Source of the DNA: Arthrobacter sp. E3
GTDB taxonomy: Bacteria > Actinomycetota > Actinomycetes > Actinomycetales > Micrococcaceae
Assembly: GCF_017353415.1 (NCBI RefSeq)
Contig: NZ_JAFMPX010000009.1
Coordinates: forward strand, 1-64,000
Reading direction: 5' to 3'
DNA length: 64,000 nucleotides
This document shows, in pieces, positions 34,752 to 45,900 of this stretch (within the stretch, counting starts at the first letter, position 1; each line of letters starts with the position of its first letter). The translations under genes were made by a program, and so were the position numbers. The notes beneath the pieces are model-generated. The model saw nothing but the letters and a program-made list of their open reading frames with translations, did no database searches and was not told the origin of the DNA.

Positions 34752-35343
34752 CTGGCTGCTGGAGGGTGAACAGGTTGAAATCCGCTGCCGGCAGCATGCG
34801 CGGATCCTGATCTGGCCGATCACGGTGGCACTGGTGCTGGTTTATGCTTTTTTCGCCGGGCTGGCGCAGCTGCAGGCGGGGCCTTTCTCACGATGGGCGC
34901 CTGGCGCCGATGCGTGGCGGGAGTCGGCTGTGATGGTGCTGCTCGCCATCGGCATCTTCGTGCTGCTGGTGTATCCCGTGCGGCGTGTACTGCGCTGGGC
35001 CACCACCCGATACGTGCTGACGAACAAGCGGCTATTGGTTCGGCGCGGAATTTTTGGCAGGATCAAGGAAGCCCATGCGTTTGAGCAAGTCCAGCAAGTG
35101 GTGCCCGTACAGAAATGGCGTCAAAAGATGGTGGGTTCCGGAGACATTCAACTGCAGATGTTGGCAGGACGCGTGCGCACTGTCACTGAGGTGCCCGAGT
35201 TGAAGCGCTTCAATGAAGAAACTCAAAAAGCATGGACAAGAGCGTTTCGAGCTGCCATTCAGCAAACACTCCGTCAAGGGGACTACTCTGGTGAGGTTGG
35301 AATGAACGAGAAGGAGCTGCGCGAGCTTGGAAGAGACTATTGA
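34744..35343 (+). CDS. PH-domain (YdbS-like, bPH2) membrane protein
   Basis: 199 residues with two N-terminal helices (LIWPITVALVLVYAFFAGLA; MVLLAIGIFVLLVYPVRRVL) and then a bacterial PH-like domain (TRYVLTNKRLLVRRGIFGRIKEAHAFEQVQQV). A similar membrane protein adjoins birA in other Actinobacteria. Function is not known; bPH2 proteins are cytoplasmic-face membrane scaffolds. It overlaps birA by eight bases and its 3' end overlaps the cyclase gene by 17, so the three are probably one operon. Confidence 0.85.
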   Translation: MHNWLLEGEQVEIRCRQHARILIWPITVALVLVYAFFAGLAQLQAGPFSRWAPGADAWRESAVMVLLAIGIFVLLVYPVRRVLRWATTRYVLTNKRLLVRRGIFGRIKEAHAFEQVQQVVPVQKWRQKMVGSGDIQLQMLAGRVRTVTEVPELKRFNEETQKAWTRAFRAAIQQTLRQGDYSGEVGMNEKELRELGRDY

Positions 35344-36406
35344 TCCACCCGAGCCAACGCTGCCTCCAGCAACACGTAATCAAACGCGCGACCTGGAGGC
35401 ACAGCTTTTAGGCGGTGAACGGACGCTCAAACGCCGTGACGTGGCTGCCGGGGCCGGTGTTTCGCTGCTCTCTGCCCGGAAAATTTGGCGCGCCATGGGC
35501 TTCCCCAACTTAGGCGACGACGACGTGGCCTTCACACCGCGTGACCAGGACGCCCTGAAAACCGTGGTCACCATGGTCAGGGAAGGGCTTCTGACGGAAG
35601 AAACCGCCATTTCCGTGACCCGTTCCATCGGTCAAATGACGGACAGGATGGCCGTCTGGCAGATTGAGGCCCTCGTGGAGGACCTCGTGGCCGAACACGG
35701 GATCAGCGATGCTGAAGCGCGCCGGGCCGTGGTGTCGGAGCTGCCCAACCTGATTGCCCCGCTTGAAGAACTGTTGGTGTATTCCTACCGACGCCAGCTC
35801 AACGCAGGAATCCAGCGCCTGGCGGTGCGGGCCGAGGAAGGTCTGGCCGCCAGTGAACTGGGGCGCGGCGGCGACGAGGACGATGCGCCACTGCCTTTGG
35901 CCCGCGCCGTGGGCTTCGCGGACCTTGTCAGCTACACCTCCCTATCCCGGCGCATGAACGAAAAAACGCTGGCCCGCCTGGTGCAGCGATTCGAAAACGT
36001 CTGCTCGGACATCATCAGTGTTGGCGGCGGCCGGCTGGTGAAGACCATCGGAGACGAAGTCCTGTTCAACTGTGAAACACCCGTCGCCGGGGCCCAGATT
36101 TCGCTGGCGCTGGCCGAAGCCATGGCAGCGGACGACTTCCTGCCCGAAGCACGCGTGGCCATGGTCTGGGGCAGAGTCCTTTCACGCTTGGGGGACATTT
36201 ACGGCCCCACCGTCAACCTCGCCGCAAGGCTCACATCGCTGGCCCAACCCGGCACGGTGCTGGTGGACTCCGTCACCGCCTCGGCCCTGACCAACGACGA
36301 CAGGTTCGTACTGACCCAGCTGCCGGTGGAAAATGTGCGCGGCTTCGGCGAGATCGCCCCCGTGCTGCTGGGCCGTGGCACGGGCAAAGGCATCGTCGTC
36401 GACTAG
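35327..36406 (+). CDS. Class III adenylate cyclase with N-terminal regulatory domain (Rv1264-like)
   Basis: 359 residues from TTG 35327 (AAGGAG 11 bases upstream). Residues about 25-185 match the autoinhibitory adenylate-cyclase regulatory domain first studied in the mycobacterial pH-responsive enzyme Rv1264 (GGERTLKRRDVAAGAGVSLL, RKIWRAMGFPNLGDDDVAFT). The cyclase domain follows: FADLVSYTSLSRRM with the metal Asp, VKTIGDEVLF with substrate Lys and second Asp, and DIYGPTVNLAARLTSLAQPG with the Asn and Arg transition-state residues. All catalytic residues are present, so it should make cAMP as a homodimer, possibly in response to acid pH. No membrane helix is visible. Confidence 0.9.
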   Translation: MEETIDPPEPTLPPATRNQTRDLEAQLLGGERTLKRRDVAAGAGVSLLSARKIWRAMGFPNLGDDDVAFTPRDQDALKTVVTMVREGLLTEETAISVTRSIGQMTDRMAVWQIEALVEDLVAEHGISDAEARRAVVSELPNLIAPLEELLVYSYRRQLNAGIQRLAVRAEEGLAASELGRGGDEDDAPLPLARAVGFADLVSYTSLSRRMNEKTLARLVQRFENVCSDIISVGGGRLVKTIGDEVLFNCETPVAGAQISLALAEAMAADDFLPEARVAMVWGRVLSRLGDIYGPTVNLAARLTSLAQPGTVLVDSVTASALTNDDRFVLTQLPVENVRGFGEIAPVLLGRGTGKGIVVD

Positions 36407-36460
36407 GCACCCCGCAGGCAGGCCTTCGGCAGCTTACCGTGCTAATTAGTCCATTCGACG

Positions 36461-36466
36461 TATAAT
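36461..36466 (+). promoter_or_regulatory. Consensus -10 box upstream of the giant-protein cluster
   Basis: A perfect TATAAT at 36461-36466 lies 91 bases before the ATG of the first giant gene; no clear -35 is seen at the optimal distance. The leader would be about 85 bases. It is the best candidate promoter for the long plus-strand cluster. Confidence 0.5.
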
Positions 36467-36557
36467 AGCCGGGGGCGCCTTTGACTTTGGCCGCGCCGCA
36501 ACAGGGGGAGCCACAGGACCACTTCCCCTGCGAAGACAGGTTTTGGGAGTTAGTTAC

Positions 36558-39500
36558 ATGGCACTGCAGGCACTCACGGGCAGATCCTTGCGCAAAAAGG
36601 ACATTTTCGGGATCTCCGGAACATTCCTGGTGGCAGCATCCCTTGTCACAGGTGCCGTGGTGTACCCCGGCTTCGCCACTGCCGACGTGGACCTCAATGA
36701 CGGCAGTGTCTGGGTGACGAACCGCGCCGACGGGCTCGTGGGCCACCTCAATGACCAGTCCAAGGTGCTCGACGGCGGATTCAGTGCCACCACCACCGGT
36801 TTTGACGTAGTGCAAAATGCCGGAAACGTGTTCATGAGCGGCGACGGCGGCAACCTGCTGAACCCCGTGAACGTCCCGATGATGGCCATGGCTGCGGAAA
36901 CGAGTCTTGGCGGCGGCAAATCCACATCCCAAGGCAATAAGTTCCTCTCGCTGACGGACGCCGGCCTGGGCAAGGTCTGGGCCGTCCCCAGTGCCGAAGT
37001 GCCCGGCTTCAATGACAAAACCACCGTCCCGATCCTCAGCGGGCTGGACAACCCCGTCTCGGTCACAGCCCCCGACGACACAATTTTCACGGTTGCACCC
37101 AAGACCTCCGAACTGATTTCCACAGTCATGGACGACGCCGGCAAGGTCGCCTCCCAGGACCGCTCGAAGGTTGAGGGGCTGGCCGGGTTGAGTGACGTTC
37201 AGCTCACTGTTGCCGGTGGCAAGCCCGTCGCGTTTTCCGCCGAGGCGGGCAAATTGTTCCTGCCCGGTGGCAAGACAGTCACCATCCCTGACGCCCAGGG
37301 CGCGAAATTGGCCCAGCCAACGGACGAAGGCAACTTCGTCGCCGTCGAAACCGGAACGGCGTTGTTCACCCAGCCGCTTGACGGTTCAGCGGCCAAGGTG
37401 CTGGAGCTGGGCACCAGTGGCAAGGCCGTGGCACCCGTGGTGCAAAACGGCTGTGTCCATGCAGCCTGGTCCGGCGCCAACAAATACGCCCTTTCCTGCC
37501 AGGGTAACGGCGAGCTGGTGGACATTCCCAAGGCCGGTGGAAACTCGGAGTTCGTGTTCCGCAAGAACCGCGACGTGGTGGTGCTCAACGACATCAACTC
37601 CGGCAACGTGTGGCTCGTCAACCAAAACATGCTGCTCGTGAACAACTGGGATGACCTGAAAACTGATTTGAAAAAGGCCGACAACGCCGACAAGGACTCC
37701 GCAGACCCCAACGTGGTCAGCACCTTGCCGGATAGGACCAAGCCCAACCGCCCGCCGGAAGCGCTCGCCGACGAGTACGGCGTCAGGGCGGGAAAGACCA
37801 CCATCCTGCCCGTGCTGTTCAACGATTCGGACCCCGACGGCGACGTGCTCACGGTGGAGCCGCCCGCAGCCGAACCGTCCATGGGTGCAGTGCAATCCAT
37901 CTACGGTGGCACCGGATTGCAGATCAACGTCCCTGTTGGGGCCAAGGGCTCCGGCCAGTTTGGCTACGTCGCCAATGACGGGCGGAGCGGCACGGCCGGG
38001 GCCAACGTGAATGTGCGCGTGGTGCCGGAGAGTGAAAACACGCCACCCAAGTCCCTGCGCGATGCCACCATGGTGGTGGAGCAGGGCCAAACCATGGTGC
38101 AGAACATGCTGGCGGACTGGATGGACCCGGAAGGCGATGACATCTTCTTGATCAGCGCCGTCTCCGATGATGACAGCGCCGTCATCAAAACCAGCCCCGA
38201 CGGTGAGCTGAAGTACACCGACGACGGTGAAAAGGACGGCATGAAGTCCATGACCATCACGGTCTCCGACGGCGTGGACAGCACAGAACGCAAAATAAAG
38301 GTCAACGTCAAGGCCAGGGGCACCGTGCCTCCCGTGGCCAATGCGGACTTCTTCCGGGCCGTGGTGGGGCAGCCCATAGCGCTGTCACCGCTGAAGAATG
38401 ACCAGGACCCCTCCGGCGGTAAACTGCGCCTGGCCAGCGTCTCCAAGCCGCCGAACGCCACCGTGTCAAAGATCGCCGACAACGGCACCGTCACGTTCAC
38501 AGCCAGCAGCCCCGGCGCCGTCTACCTGGAATACCAGGTGACCAACGGGCCCATGAGCGCCACGGGCCTGATCCGCGTTGACGTGGTGGCCGCGGACACG
38601 AAGGGACTGCCCGTGGCCGTAAAGGACCTCGCCATGCTGCCCTCCGGCGGAACCGTCCTAGTGGATGTGCTGGGCAACGACATGGACCCGGCCGGCGGCG
38701 TGCTCGTCATCCAGTCGGTTGACGTTCCCCCGGGCTCGCCGGTCTCCGCCGTCATCGTCGAGCGCAATGTCCTGAAACTCACCGACGTGCGCGGGCTCAC
38801 CGGCAACATGAGCATCAAATACACCATCTCCAACGGGGAAGGCAGCGCCGTCGGCGAGGTTTCCATCATCCGGATTCCCGCCCCGGACAAGCTGCTGCCA
38901 CCGCGCGTGGAACCAGACACGGCCGTGGTGCGGGTGGGCGACGTTGTCTCGATCCCCGTCCTGGCGAACGACGTCGACCCCAACGGTGAGGTGCTTAAGG
39001 CACCTGTTGTGGTGGAGACGGGGGACCCGGAGGCGGGCAAGCTCTTTGCCGACCAAAACCAGTTACGCTTCATCGCCGGCCAGAGCCCGAAGAAAGTCAC
39101 CGGCGTCTACAAGGTCGCCAACAGTTCAGGACAGTTCGCCTCAGCCAAGGTGGACATCACCATCATTGCTGCCGACCCCGAACACAACCTGCCACCGGCA
39201 CCGAAAAACCTGACCGGCCGTGTCATCGCGGGGGACCAGGTAAAGATCGCCGTGCCGCTGAACGGCATTGACCCCGAGGGCGACTCGGTGGAGCTGGTGG
39301 GCATCGACAAGGCACCCACGCTCGGCACGGCCGAAACCGGCAACGGCTACATCTTCTACACCGCCGGCGGCAGCTCCGCAGGCACCGACACCTTCAGCTA
39401 CCGTGTGCGTGACCGACTCGGCGCCGAGGCCATTGCCCGGGTAGACGTTGGCGTGGCCCCGCAGCTGGCCATGAACCACCCGCCCGTCACGGAGGATGAC

Positions 39501-42500
39501 TTCATCACCATCCGGCCGGGCCGCAAGGTGGCGCTGGATGTTCTGCTCAACGACTCCGATCCTGACGGCGGCCAGCTGGGCCTTGTCAAGAATGGCTTTG
39601 AGGGTCCCGAGTCCATGGCGCCCTCGGTCACGGACAAGGGCAAGGTCTTGGTCACCTCGCCGCTGGAGCCTGGCATCGCCACCATGATGTACACGGTGGC
39701 GGACAAGTTCGGGGCGAAGGCCACCGGCAACATCCGCATGACCGTTACGGAGGACGCGCCGCTAAAGGCACCGATCGCTCGTGACGACCGTGTCACTGTC
39801 AAGCAAATGCTGGGTAAGAACACCGTTGACGTTCCGGTGCTGGAAAACGATGCCGATCCCGACGGCGTGACGGAGGCTTTGGCTGTCGCCGTGGAGTCCG
39901 CGCCGGGCAAGCCGGCAACGAGTGCGTCCGTACTTTCCACCGGTGCAGTGCGCGTCGTGCTGGAAGCCGGGGAACAGATGGTTCCCTACACTGTCACTGA
40001 CCAGGACGGATTGAGTGCCACTGCCGTGATTTGGGTGCCCGGCCTGGACAAGCAGTACCCCGTGCTCAAGAGCAACAAAGTGATCCGGTTGACGGCAGGG
40101 GAGTCGGCCACCATGAACCTGGCCGACTATGTGCAGGTTCGGGAAGGACGCAAGCCGCGCCTGACCGAAGCCGCGAAGATTTCCTTGTTGGGTGCCCCCA
40201 ATGACAACGTCATTGTCGGCGACGGTGCAGGGATTAAGTACAACGCGGACATCAGGTTCTACGGGCCTGGCTCCATCACTTTTGAAGTCACCGACGGCAC
40301 CGGCCCTGATGATCCTGCAGGCTTGAAGTCGACCCTGACTGTCATGACGCTTGTGGACCCCGCCCCTGTTGAGGAAAAGGCGAAGGACCCAGAGAAGAAG
40401 AAGGATCCGGAAAAGAAGGAAGAGGAAAAGAAGAAAAACACCCCTCCCACGTTCACCGGCTCCACCCTTGATGTGGCACAGCAGGAAACCGCCACTCTGG
40501 ATGTTGGGCCGCTGGCCTTCGATATTGACCCGGGAGACAAGGACAAGTTCAAGTTCTCCATGGCAGGTGGCGCACCGGGCGGCTTCAACGCCGACCTCAA
40601 GGGCACCGTCCTGACCGTTTCGCTCAAGGACGGCACCAAGGTGGGCACCTCCGGCACCCTCCAGCTGCAGGTCAGCGACGGCAGCAATGATCCTGTGGTG
40701 GCTGCCATCGTCATGAACGCCACCTCCTCCTCGAAGCCGCTTGCCGTGGCCAATGAGGACATTGTCAAAGACGCCCATGCCGGCCGTGCAGAGGTCATCA
40801 AGGTGCTGGGCAACGACGTTAATCCGTTCCCGGACACCGCGTTAAAGGTGGTGGACACCAACATTGAAACCGGCAGCAAGGGCATCACGGTCACGCACGT
40901 TGCCGACGCCGTCACCGTGAACACCGATCCCGACTACAAGGGCACCGTGGTGGTCCGCTACACCGTGGCGGACAAAACCAATGACAAGGACAGGTACGCC
41001 AACGGGCGCATCCGCATCACCGTCAAGGGCAAACCGGACGCCCCCACGAAGCCGCAGATCGTGGAGGAAAAGGACAAGGCCGTTCTGCTTACGTGGGATC
41101 CGCCGGCAGATAACGGCGCCCCCATCACAAAGTACACCGTAGCGTGGACAGGCGGCACGCAGGACTGCGGTACCAACACGTGCACCATCACGGGCCTGAA
41201 GAATGCGCAGGCCTATAAGTTCACCGTAACCGCCACGAACGACGTCGGGACCTCCGCGCCGTCGCCGTCCTCCGTCACTGCCACACCGGACCGCATCCCG
41301 GACGCACCTGCTGCGCCCAAGGGTGCCTTTGGCGACAAAAAGGTGGAGCTGAGCTGGGTCACCCCGGTAGGGGAATTCTCCGCCGTCACAAAGTTCAACG
41401 TGGAGATTTCCCCGGCCCCGGCCGGCCAAAACGGACAGAAGGCGGGCGTCACCGGCAACACCCTCACCTGGACAGGGCTGGCCAACGGCACTGACTACCA
41501 ATTCAGGGTCCAGGCAATCAACAATGCCCCCAACCCTTCTGATTGGGGAGCCTATTCCGCAACGGTGACCCCGGCGGGTTTGCCGTCGGCTCCGGCTGCG
41601 CCCACCGTGAGCACGGCGCTGGCCGTTGGCCCCAGCAGCCAGAGCCAGGTCAATGTCAGTTGGGCAGAGCCGTTCATCAACGGTGCACCCATCGAGAAGT
41701 ATGAGGTGGAGCGCAGCGGCGGTGGCAAGGCAGCTGTCACTCAAGTCGTGGAGACCGGTACCAGCGCCAATTTCACCGTGGGGACGTCAACGGTGGGCTA
41801 CCAGTACCGTGTTCGCGCAACGAACAAGGCCGGGGCAGGTGTGTATGGGGCCCAGTCGGCTCCGCAGCGCGCGTTGGGCAAGATCAACGGAATTGTGATT
41901 CCACCAGGGATCGCCCTGGTGGGCACTTCCGGTGCCGGTGGGGCCGTCACCGTGACGTACACGCCGCTGGGCACCGCTCAGCTCAACGGCTACTCTGCCG
42001 GTGAAGTGCAGTACTGCGTCAAGCTGTCCACGGCAGGTGAAAAGTGCGGTGTGCCCTCCGGCGTGCAACTGTCCTCGCCCAACGGCGGCGCCGTATACGC
42101 CAATGTCAGGGCAGTGCCCCTCAGCGGTCCCGGCAACCAGGCAAGTGACTACTCGGGCCCCTCAGCCACTGTGTCGCCTTATGGCGTTCCCAGTCAGGTC
42201 GGCGTCAATGGAAGCACCGCACCCAAGACTGTGAAAACGGTGAGTTGGACCTGGTCCGCTCCGGGCAATAATGGAAGCGCCATTTCGCGCTACGAAAGCA
42301 GCCTCAATGGTGCCGCCTGGACCAGTAGGGGCACGGCCACGAGCTACTCGACAGCCACTGGCGGATACAACGAAACTGCCACGCTGAGCGTACGGGCTTG
42401 CAACGCCGGTGGCTGTGGCGCCGCCTCACCTGCCGTGGCGGCCAAGTCCGGAGGTCCACCCGATCCGCCGCTGCCAAAGGTCACCGAGGTCATCGTGATG

Positions 42501-42776
42501 GTTGGCGACTGGCATTCGTGTACTCAGGGACCAGGGGAAAAAAACAACTTCACCAGGCCACCCGCCACATGCGGTGGTGTTGTTTCGCCTGGGGGTGATG
42601 TGAACCTGGGGGGCAAATGGCTTGACCGGGCCGACGGCTGGGTCCAAGTCTCAGGCTGTGGGTCCGGCTCCTACAGCAGTTGGTACGTCATGTCGAGCGG
42701 TCCGCAGGCCGGCCGCTGGGTGCGAGCCAACACGGTGGATGTGCGGGATAGGAACGGCGGCAACATCCGTTGTTGA
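36558..42776 (+). CDS. Giant Ig-like/FN3 surface protein, first paralogue (2072 aa)
   Basis: The start is ATG 36558 with GGGAG nine bases upstream. Residues about 16-37 form a hydrophobic segment ending VVYPGFATADV, either a signal peptide (ATA site) or a membrane anchor. A head of about 370 residues with repeated strands (DLNDGSVWVTNRADGLVGHL, FRKNRDVVVLNDINSGNVWL) looks propeller-like. At least nine Ig/cadherin-like (Big_9) repeats follow, recognisable by VLFNDSDPDGDVLTV-type turns. A Lys/Glu-rich linker (EKKKDPEKKEEEKKKN, near residue 1285), further Ig, FN3 domains from about 1490, and a tail with paired cysteines complete it. No LPXTG. It begins the MoxR/FHA/FtsK cluster and is tandem to a paralogue; extracellular structural or adhesive function is inferred. 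Confidence 0.9.
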   Translation: MALQALTGRSLRKKDIFGISGTFLVAASLVTGAVVYPGFATADVDLNDGSVWVTNRADGLVGHLNDQSKVLDGGFSATTTGFDVVQNAGNVFMSGDGGNLLNPVNVPMMAMAAETSLGGGKSTSQGNKFLSLTDAGLGKVWAVPSAEVPGFNDKTTVPILSGLDNPVSVTAPDDTIFTVAPKTSELISTVMDDAGKVASQDRSKVEGLAGLSDVQLTVAGGKPVAFSAEAGKLFLPGGKTVTIPDAQGAKLAQPTDEGNFVAVETGTALFTQPLDGSAAKVLELGTSGKAVAPVVQNGCVHAAWSGANKYALSCQGNGELVDIPKAGGNSEFVFRKNRDVVVLNDINSGNVWLVNQNMLLVNNWDDLKTDLKKADNADKDSADPNVVSTLPDRTKPNRPPEALADEYGVRAGKTTILPVLFNDSDPDGDVLTVEPPAAEPSMGAVQSIYGGTGLQINVPVGAKGSGQFGYVANDGRSGTAGANVNVRVVPESENTPPKSLRDATMVVEQGQTMVQNMLADWMDPEGDDIFLISAVSDDDSAVIKTSPDGELKYTDDGEKDGMKSMTITVSDGVDSTERKIKVNVKARGTVPPVANADFFRAVVGQPIALSPLKNDQDPSGGKLRLASVSKPPNATVSKIADNGTVTFTASSPGAVYLEYQVTNGPMSATGLIRVDVVAADTKGLPVAVKDLAMLPSGGTVLVDVLGNDMDPAGGVLVIQSVDVPPGSPVSAVIVERNVLKLTDVRGLTGNMSIKYTISNGEGSAVGEVSIIRIPAPDKLLPPRVEPDTAVVRVGDVVSIPVLANDVDPNGEVLKAPVVVETGDPEAGKLFADQNQLRFIAGQSPKKVTGVYKVANSSGQFASAKVDITIIAADPEHNLPPAPKNLTGRVIAGDQVKIAVPLNGIDPEGDSVELVGIDKAPTLGTAETGNGYIFYTAGGSSAGTDTFSYRVRDRLGAEAIARVDVGVAPQLAMNHPPVTEDDFITIRPGRKVALDVLLNDSDPDGGQLGLVKNGFEGPESMAPSVTDKGKVLVTSPLEPGIATMMYTVADKFGAKATGNIRMTVTEDAPLKAPIARDDRVTVKQMLGKNTVDVPVLENDADPDGVTEALAVAVESAPGKPATSASVLSTGAVRVVLEAGEQMVPYTVTDQDGLSATAVIWVPGLDKQYPVLKSNKVIRLTAGESATMNLADYVQVREGRKPRLTEAAKISLLGAPNDNVIVGDGAGIKYNADIRFYGPGSITFEVTDGTGPDDPAGLKSTLTVMTLVDPAPVEEKAKDPEKKKDPEKKEEEKKKNTPPTFTGSTLDVAQQETATLDVGPLAFDIDPGDKDKFKFSMAGGAPGGFNADLKGTVLTVSLKDGTKVGTSGTLQLQVSDGSNDPVVAAIVMNATSSSKPLAVANEDIVKDAHAGRAEVIKVLGNDVNPFPDTALKVVDTNIETGSKGITVTHVADAVTVNTDPDYKGTVVVRYTVADKTNDKDRYANGRIRITVKGKPDAPTKPQIVEEKDKAVLLTWDPPADNGAPITKYTVAWTGGTQDCGTNTCTITGLKNAQAYKFTVTATNDVGTSAPSPSSVTATPDRIPDAPAAPKGAFGDKKVELSWVTPVGEFSAVTKFNVEISPAPAGQNGQKAGVTGNTLTWTGLANGTDYQFRVQAINNAPNPSDWGAYSATVTPAGLPSAPAAPTVSTALAVGPSSQSQVNVSWAEPFINGAPIEKYEVERSGGGKAAVTQVVETGTSANFTVGTSTVGYQYRVRATNKAGAGVYGAQSAPQRALGKINGIVIPPGIALVGTSGAGGAVTVTYTPLGTAQLNGYSAGEVQYCVKLSTAGEKCGVPSGVQLSSPNGGAVYANVRAVPLSGPGNQASDYSGPSATVSPYGVPSQVGVNGSTAPKTVKTVSWTWSAPGNNGSAISRYESSLNGAAWTSRGTATSYSTATGGYNETATLSVRACNAGGCGAASPAVAAKSGGPPDPPLPKVTEVIVMVGDWHSCTQGPGEKNNFTRPPATCGGVVSPGGDVNLGGKWLDRADGWVQVSGCGSGSYSSWYVMSSGPQAGRWVRANTVDVRDRNGGNIRC

Positions 42777-42809
42777 CCAGGGCGGAGATCCGCTGCTGAA
42801 AAATGTCCT

Positions 42810-42851
42810 TGCAATGGGGAGTTGAGCCTGCGGGCACAACTCCCCATTGCA
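42810..42851 (+). terminator. Hairpin between the two giant genes
   Basis: TGCAATGGGGAGTTG (42810-42824) and CAACTCCCCATTGCA (42837-42851) pair perfectly, 15 bases, around a 12-base loop, 33 bases after the first giant gene. There is no T-run; it may be a partial terminator or a stabiliser of the upstream message. Confidence 0.55.
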
Positions 42852-42992
42852 GGGTTCGGCAGCATCGGGAAAACTGGCAGTGGCCCAAAGGCCGGATGGT
42901 GCACCGTCAGCGCCACACGTCACGCAGCACCACACTTTTTACAAGTTATTTCCAGCCGCTTCCAACCCACCGGCTGAGCTAAGGGTCTTTTC

Positions 42993-45900
42993 ATGGCTTT
43001 AAACGTTTTCGCCCACAAGAACACGCGCAAACGATTCCTTTCCGTTTCCGCCGCGGCAGTGATGGGTGCAGCCGTTGTCGCCGGTGCGCTGGTCTATCCC
43101 GGCTTCAGCACTGCGGATGTGGACCTGAACGATGGCAGCGTGTGGGTGACGAACCGCAACATCAACATGGTGGGTCACCTCAATGTCCCCTCCAAGGTCC
43201 TCGACGGCGGGTTCACCGCCACCACTCAGGGCTTTGACGTGCTGCAGGACGCCGGCACCGTGTTCATGGACAACGACTCCGGCACGCTGCTGAACAACGT
43301 GGACGTGCCGGCCATGACCCTGACCCAGGACACCGCTTTGGGCGGGACCAAGGAGCTCTCCCTCGGCAGCGCCATCACCGTGGTTACCGACCCGGCCGCC
43401 GGGAAGGTCTGGGCCGTGCCCAACGGCGAGACCAGCTCGTTCGATGAAAAAACCAGTAAGCCCATCCTGGCGAAGATCTCCAACGCACGGGCTGCCGTCG
43501 CCCTTTCAACGCACGACGGCGCCAGTGAAGTATTTGTGCTCAACCCCCGCACGGCCTTGCTCACACGGGCTTTGGTGGGCGGGGACGGCAAGGTCGGTGA
43601 AGCGAAGGAAGAAGCAGTGGAGGGGCTGCCAGATTCCGGCAAGCTGGCGATGACCGTGGTGGGGGATAAGGCCGTGGTGCTGGACCCTGAGACCGGCACC
43701 GTGTTCCTGCCGGGCAACAAGCGCGTGGTGATCCCCGACGCCAAGGGTGCCAGTCTGCAGCAGCGCAGTGACAAGAGCGACTTCGTGGCGCTGGAAACCG
43801 GCAAGGCGCTGGTGCTTCAGCCGCTGGACGGCGGGCAGTCAACGAACGTGGATGTCGGTTCGCTGGGCCGGCCCCTTGCACCCGTGCAACAGGGCGGTTG
43901 TGTGCACGGCGCTTGGAACGGCTCCAACCAGTACCTCTTCCACTGCCCGGGAGGGGATTCCAAGCCGGTCAGCATCCCCGAGGCCACGGCGGCGTCGGAC
44001 CTCGTGTTCCGAAAGAACCGCGACGTGGTGGTGCTCAATGACACCGCAGGCGGCGACGTGTGGCTCGTCAACCAAAACCTGATGTTGGTGAACAATTGGG
44101 ACGACCTCACAGTTGACCAAAAGAATGCCGATAACGCCGACAAGGATTCTTCCGACCCCAACGTGGTGAACACGCTGCCGGACCGCACCAAACCCAACCG
44201 CCCACCGCTCGCCGAACCGGACCAGTTTGGCGTACGCGCCGGCAGCACCACGCTGCTGCCCGTGCTTTACAACGACTCCGACCCCGACGGCGATGTGCTG
44301 ACCGTGCGGGACGGCGCCACTGAGATCAAAGCAGGCACCCTGCAAACCGTCTACGGCGGAACGGGGCTGCAGCTGGTGGTGCCTGCTGGCGCCCCTGCCG
44401 GTACGGAATCGTTCAGCTACACTAACGACGACGGCCGCGGCGGCACAGCGACGGGCACCGTGAGCGTGCGCGTGGTCCCTGAAACTGAGAATTCGGGGGC
44501 CGTCTCCCTGCGCGCCACCACCATGGTGGTGGCCCAGGGCCAAACCATCAGCCAAAACGTGCTGGCAGACATGATCGACCCCGACGGTGACAATATCTTC
44601 CTGGTTGGCGCCACCTCGGCGGAAGAGACGGGACAGGTGAAGTTCACCCCGGACGGGGAGCTGAGCTACACCGACGACGGCTCCTCCAGCGGCCTGCGCA
44701 CAGTGACCATCAAGGTCTCGGACACCCGCGAGATCGTGGAAAAGAAGATCAAGGTCAACGTGCTGCCCGCCGCCGGCGTGCCCCCTGTGGCCAATGCCGA
44801 CTATGTGCGCGTGGTGGTGGGCCAAAGCACCCTCGTGGAGCCGCTGAAGAACGACCAGGACCCGCTGGGCGGGGAACTGCGCCTGGCCAGCATCGACAAG
44901 CCCACCAACGGCACCACCTCACCCATTTCCGACAACGGGACGTTCACGTTCACCTCGGACAGCCTCGGTGCGAGCTATCTGAGCTACCAGGTCACCAACG
45001 GGCCGCAGAGCGCCACTGGCCTGATCCGCATTGATGTAGTCCCGTCGCAGGCGGACCTTGCCCCCATCGCCGTGAAGGACATGGCGTTGCTGCCCGTGGT
45101 CGGAACGGTCCTGGTGGATGTGCTGGGCAATGACACCGACCCGGCCGGCGGCGTGCTCGTGGTGCGCGGCGTCGACGTGCCCGACGATGCAGGAGTCTCA
45201 GTGACCGTGCTGGAACACAACGTGGTGAAGATTACCGATATCCGCAACCCCGGCCTCCCTGTCACCATCGGCTACACGGTCTCCAACGGCCAGGGCACAT
45301 CCAAGGGTGCCATCGCCGTCGTGCGTATCCCCTCCGCGTCCACGCTGCAGCCACCCGTGGCACGCCCCGATGTGGCCGATGTCCGTGCCGGGGACGTGGT
45401 GCGCATCCCGGTACTCGCCAATGACTTCGATCCCAACGGTGAAACGCTCAAGCACCCGGAGATCACGGACGCCCCTGCCGCCGAGAGCGGCAAGCTGTGG
45501 GTGGATCAAAACTCGCTGCGCTTCCTTGCCGGTGAAACCCCCGGAGCGGTGACAGCCATCTACAAGGTCACGAACAACTCCGGGCAGTCGGACTCGGCGT
45601 CGGTGAGCATCAACATCATTGCCGCCGACCTGGAGCGCAACCTGCCCCCGGCTCCTAAGAATGTCCAAGGCAGGGTCATTGCCGGCGGTCAGGCGAAGAT
45701 CCAGATCCCGTTGGACGGGATTGACCCGGACGGCGATTCCGTTCAGCTGGCTGGCATTGACATTGCCCCCACCCTGGGCACGGCGGTGGCAGGCAAGGGC
45801 TTCATTGTGTACACGGCTGCTGGTAGCTCCGCTGGGACCGACAAATTCACCTACAAGGTCAGAGACCGTCTGGGCGCCGAAGCCGTCGGCACCGTGGAAG

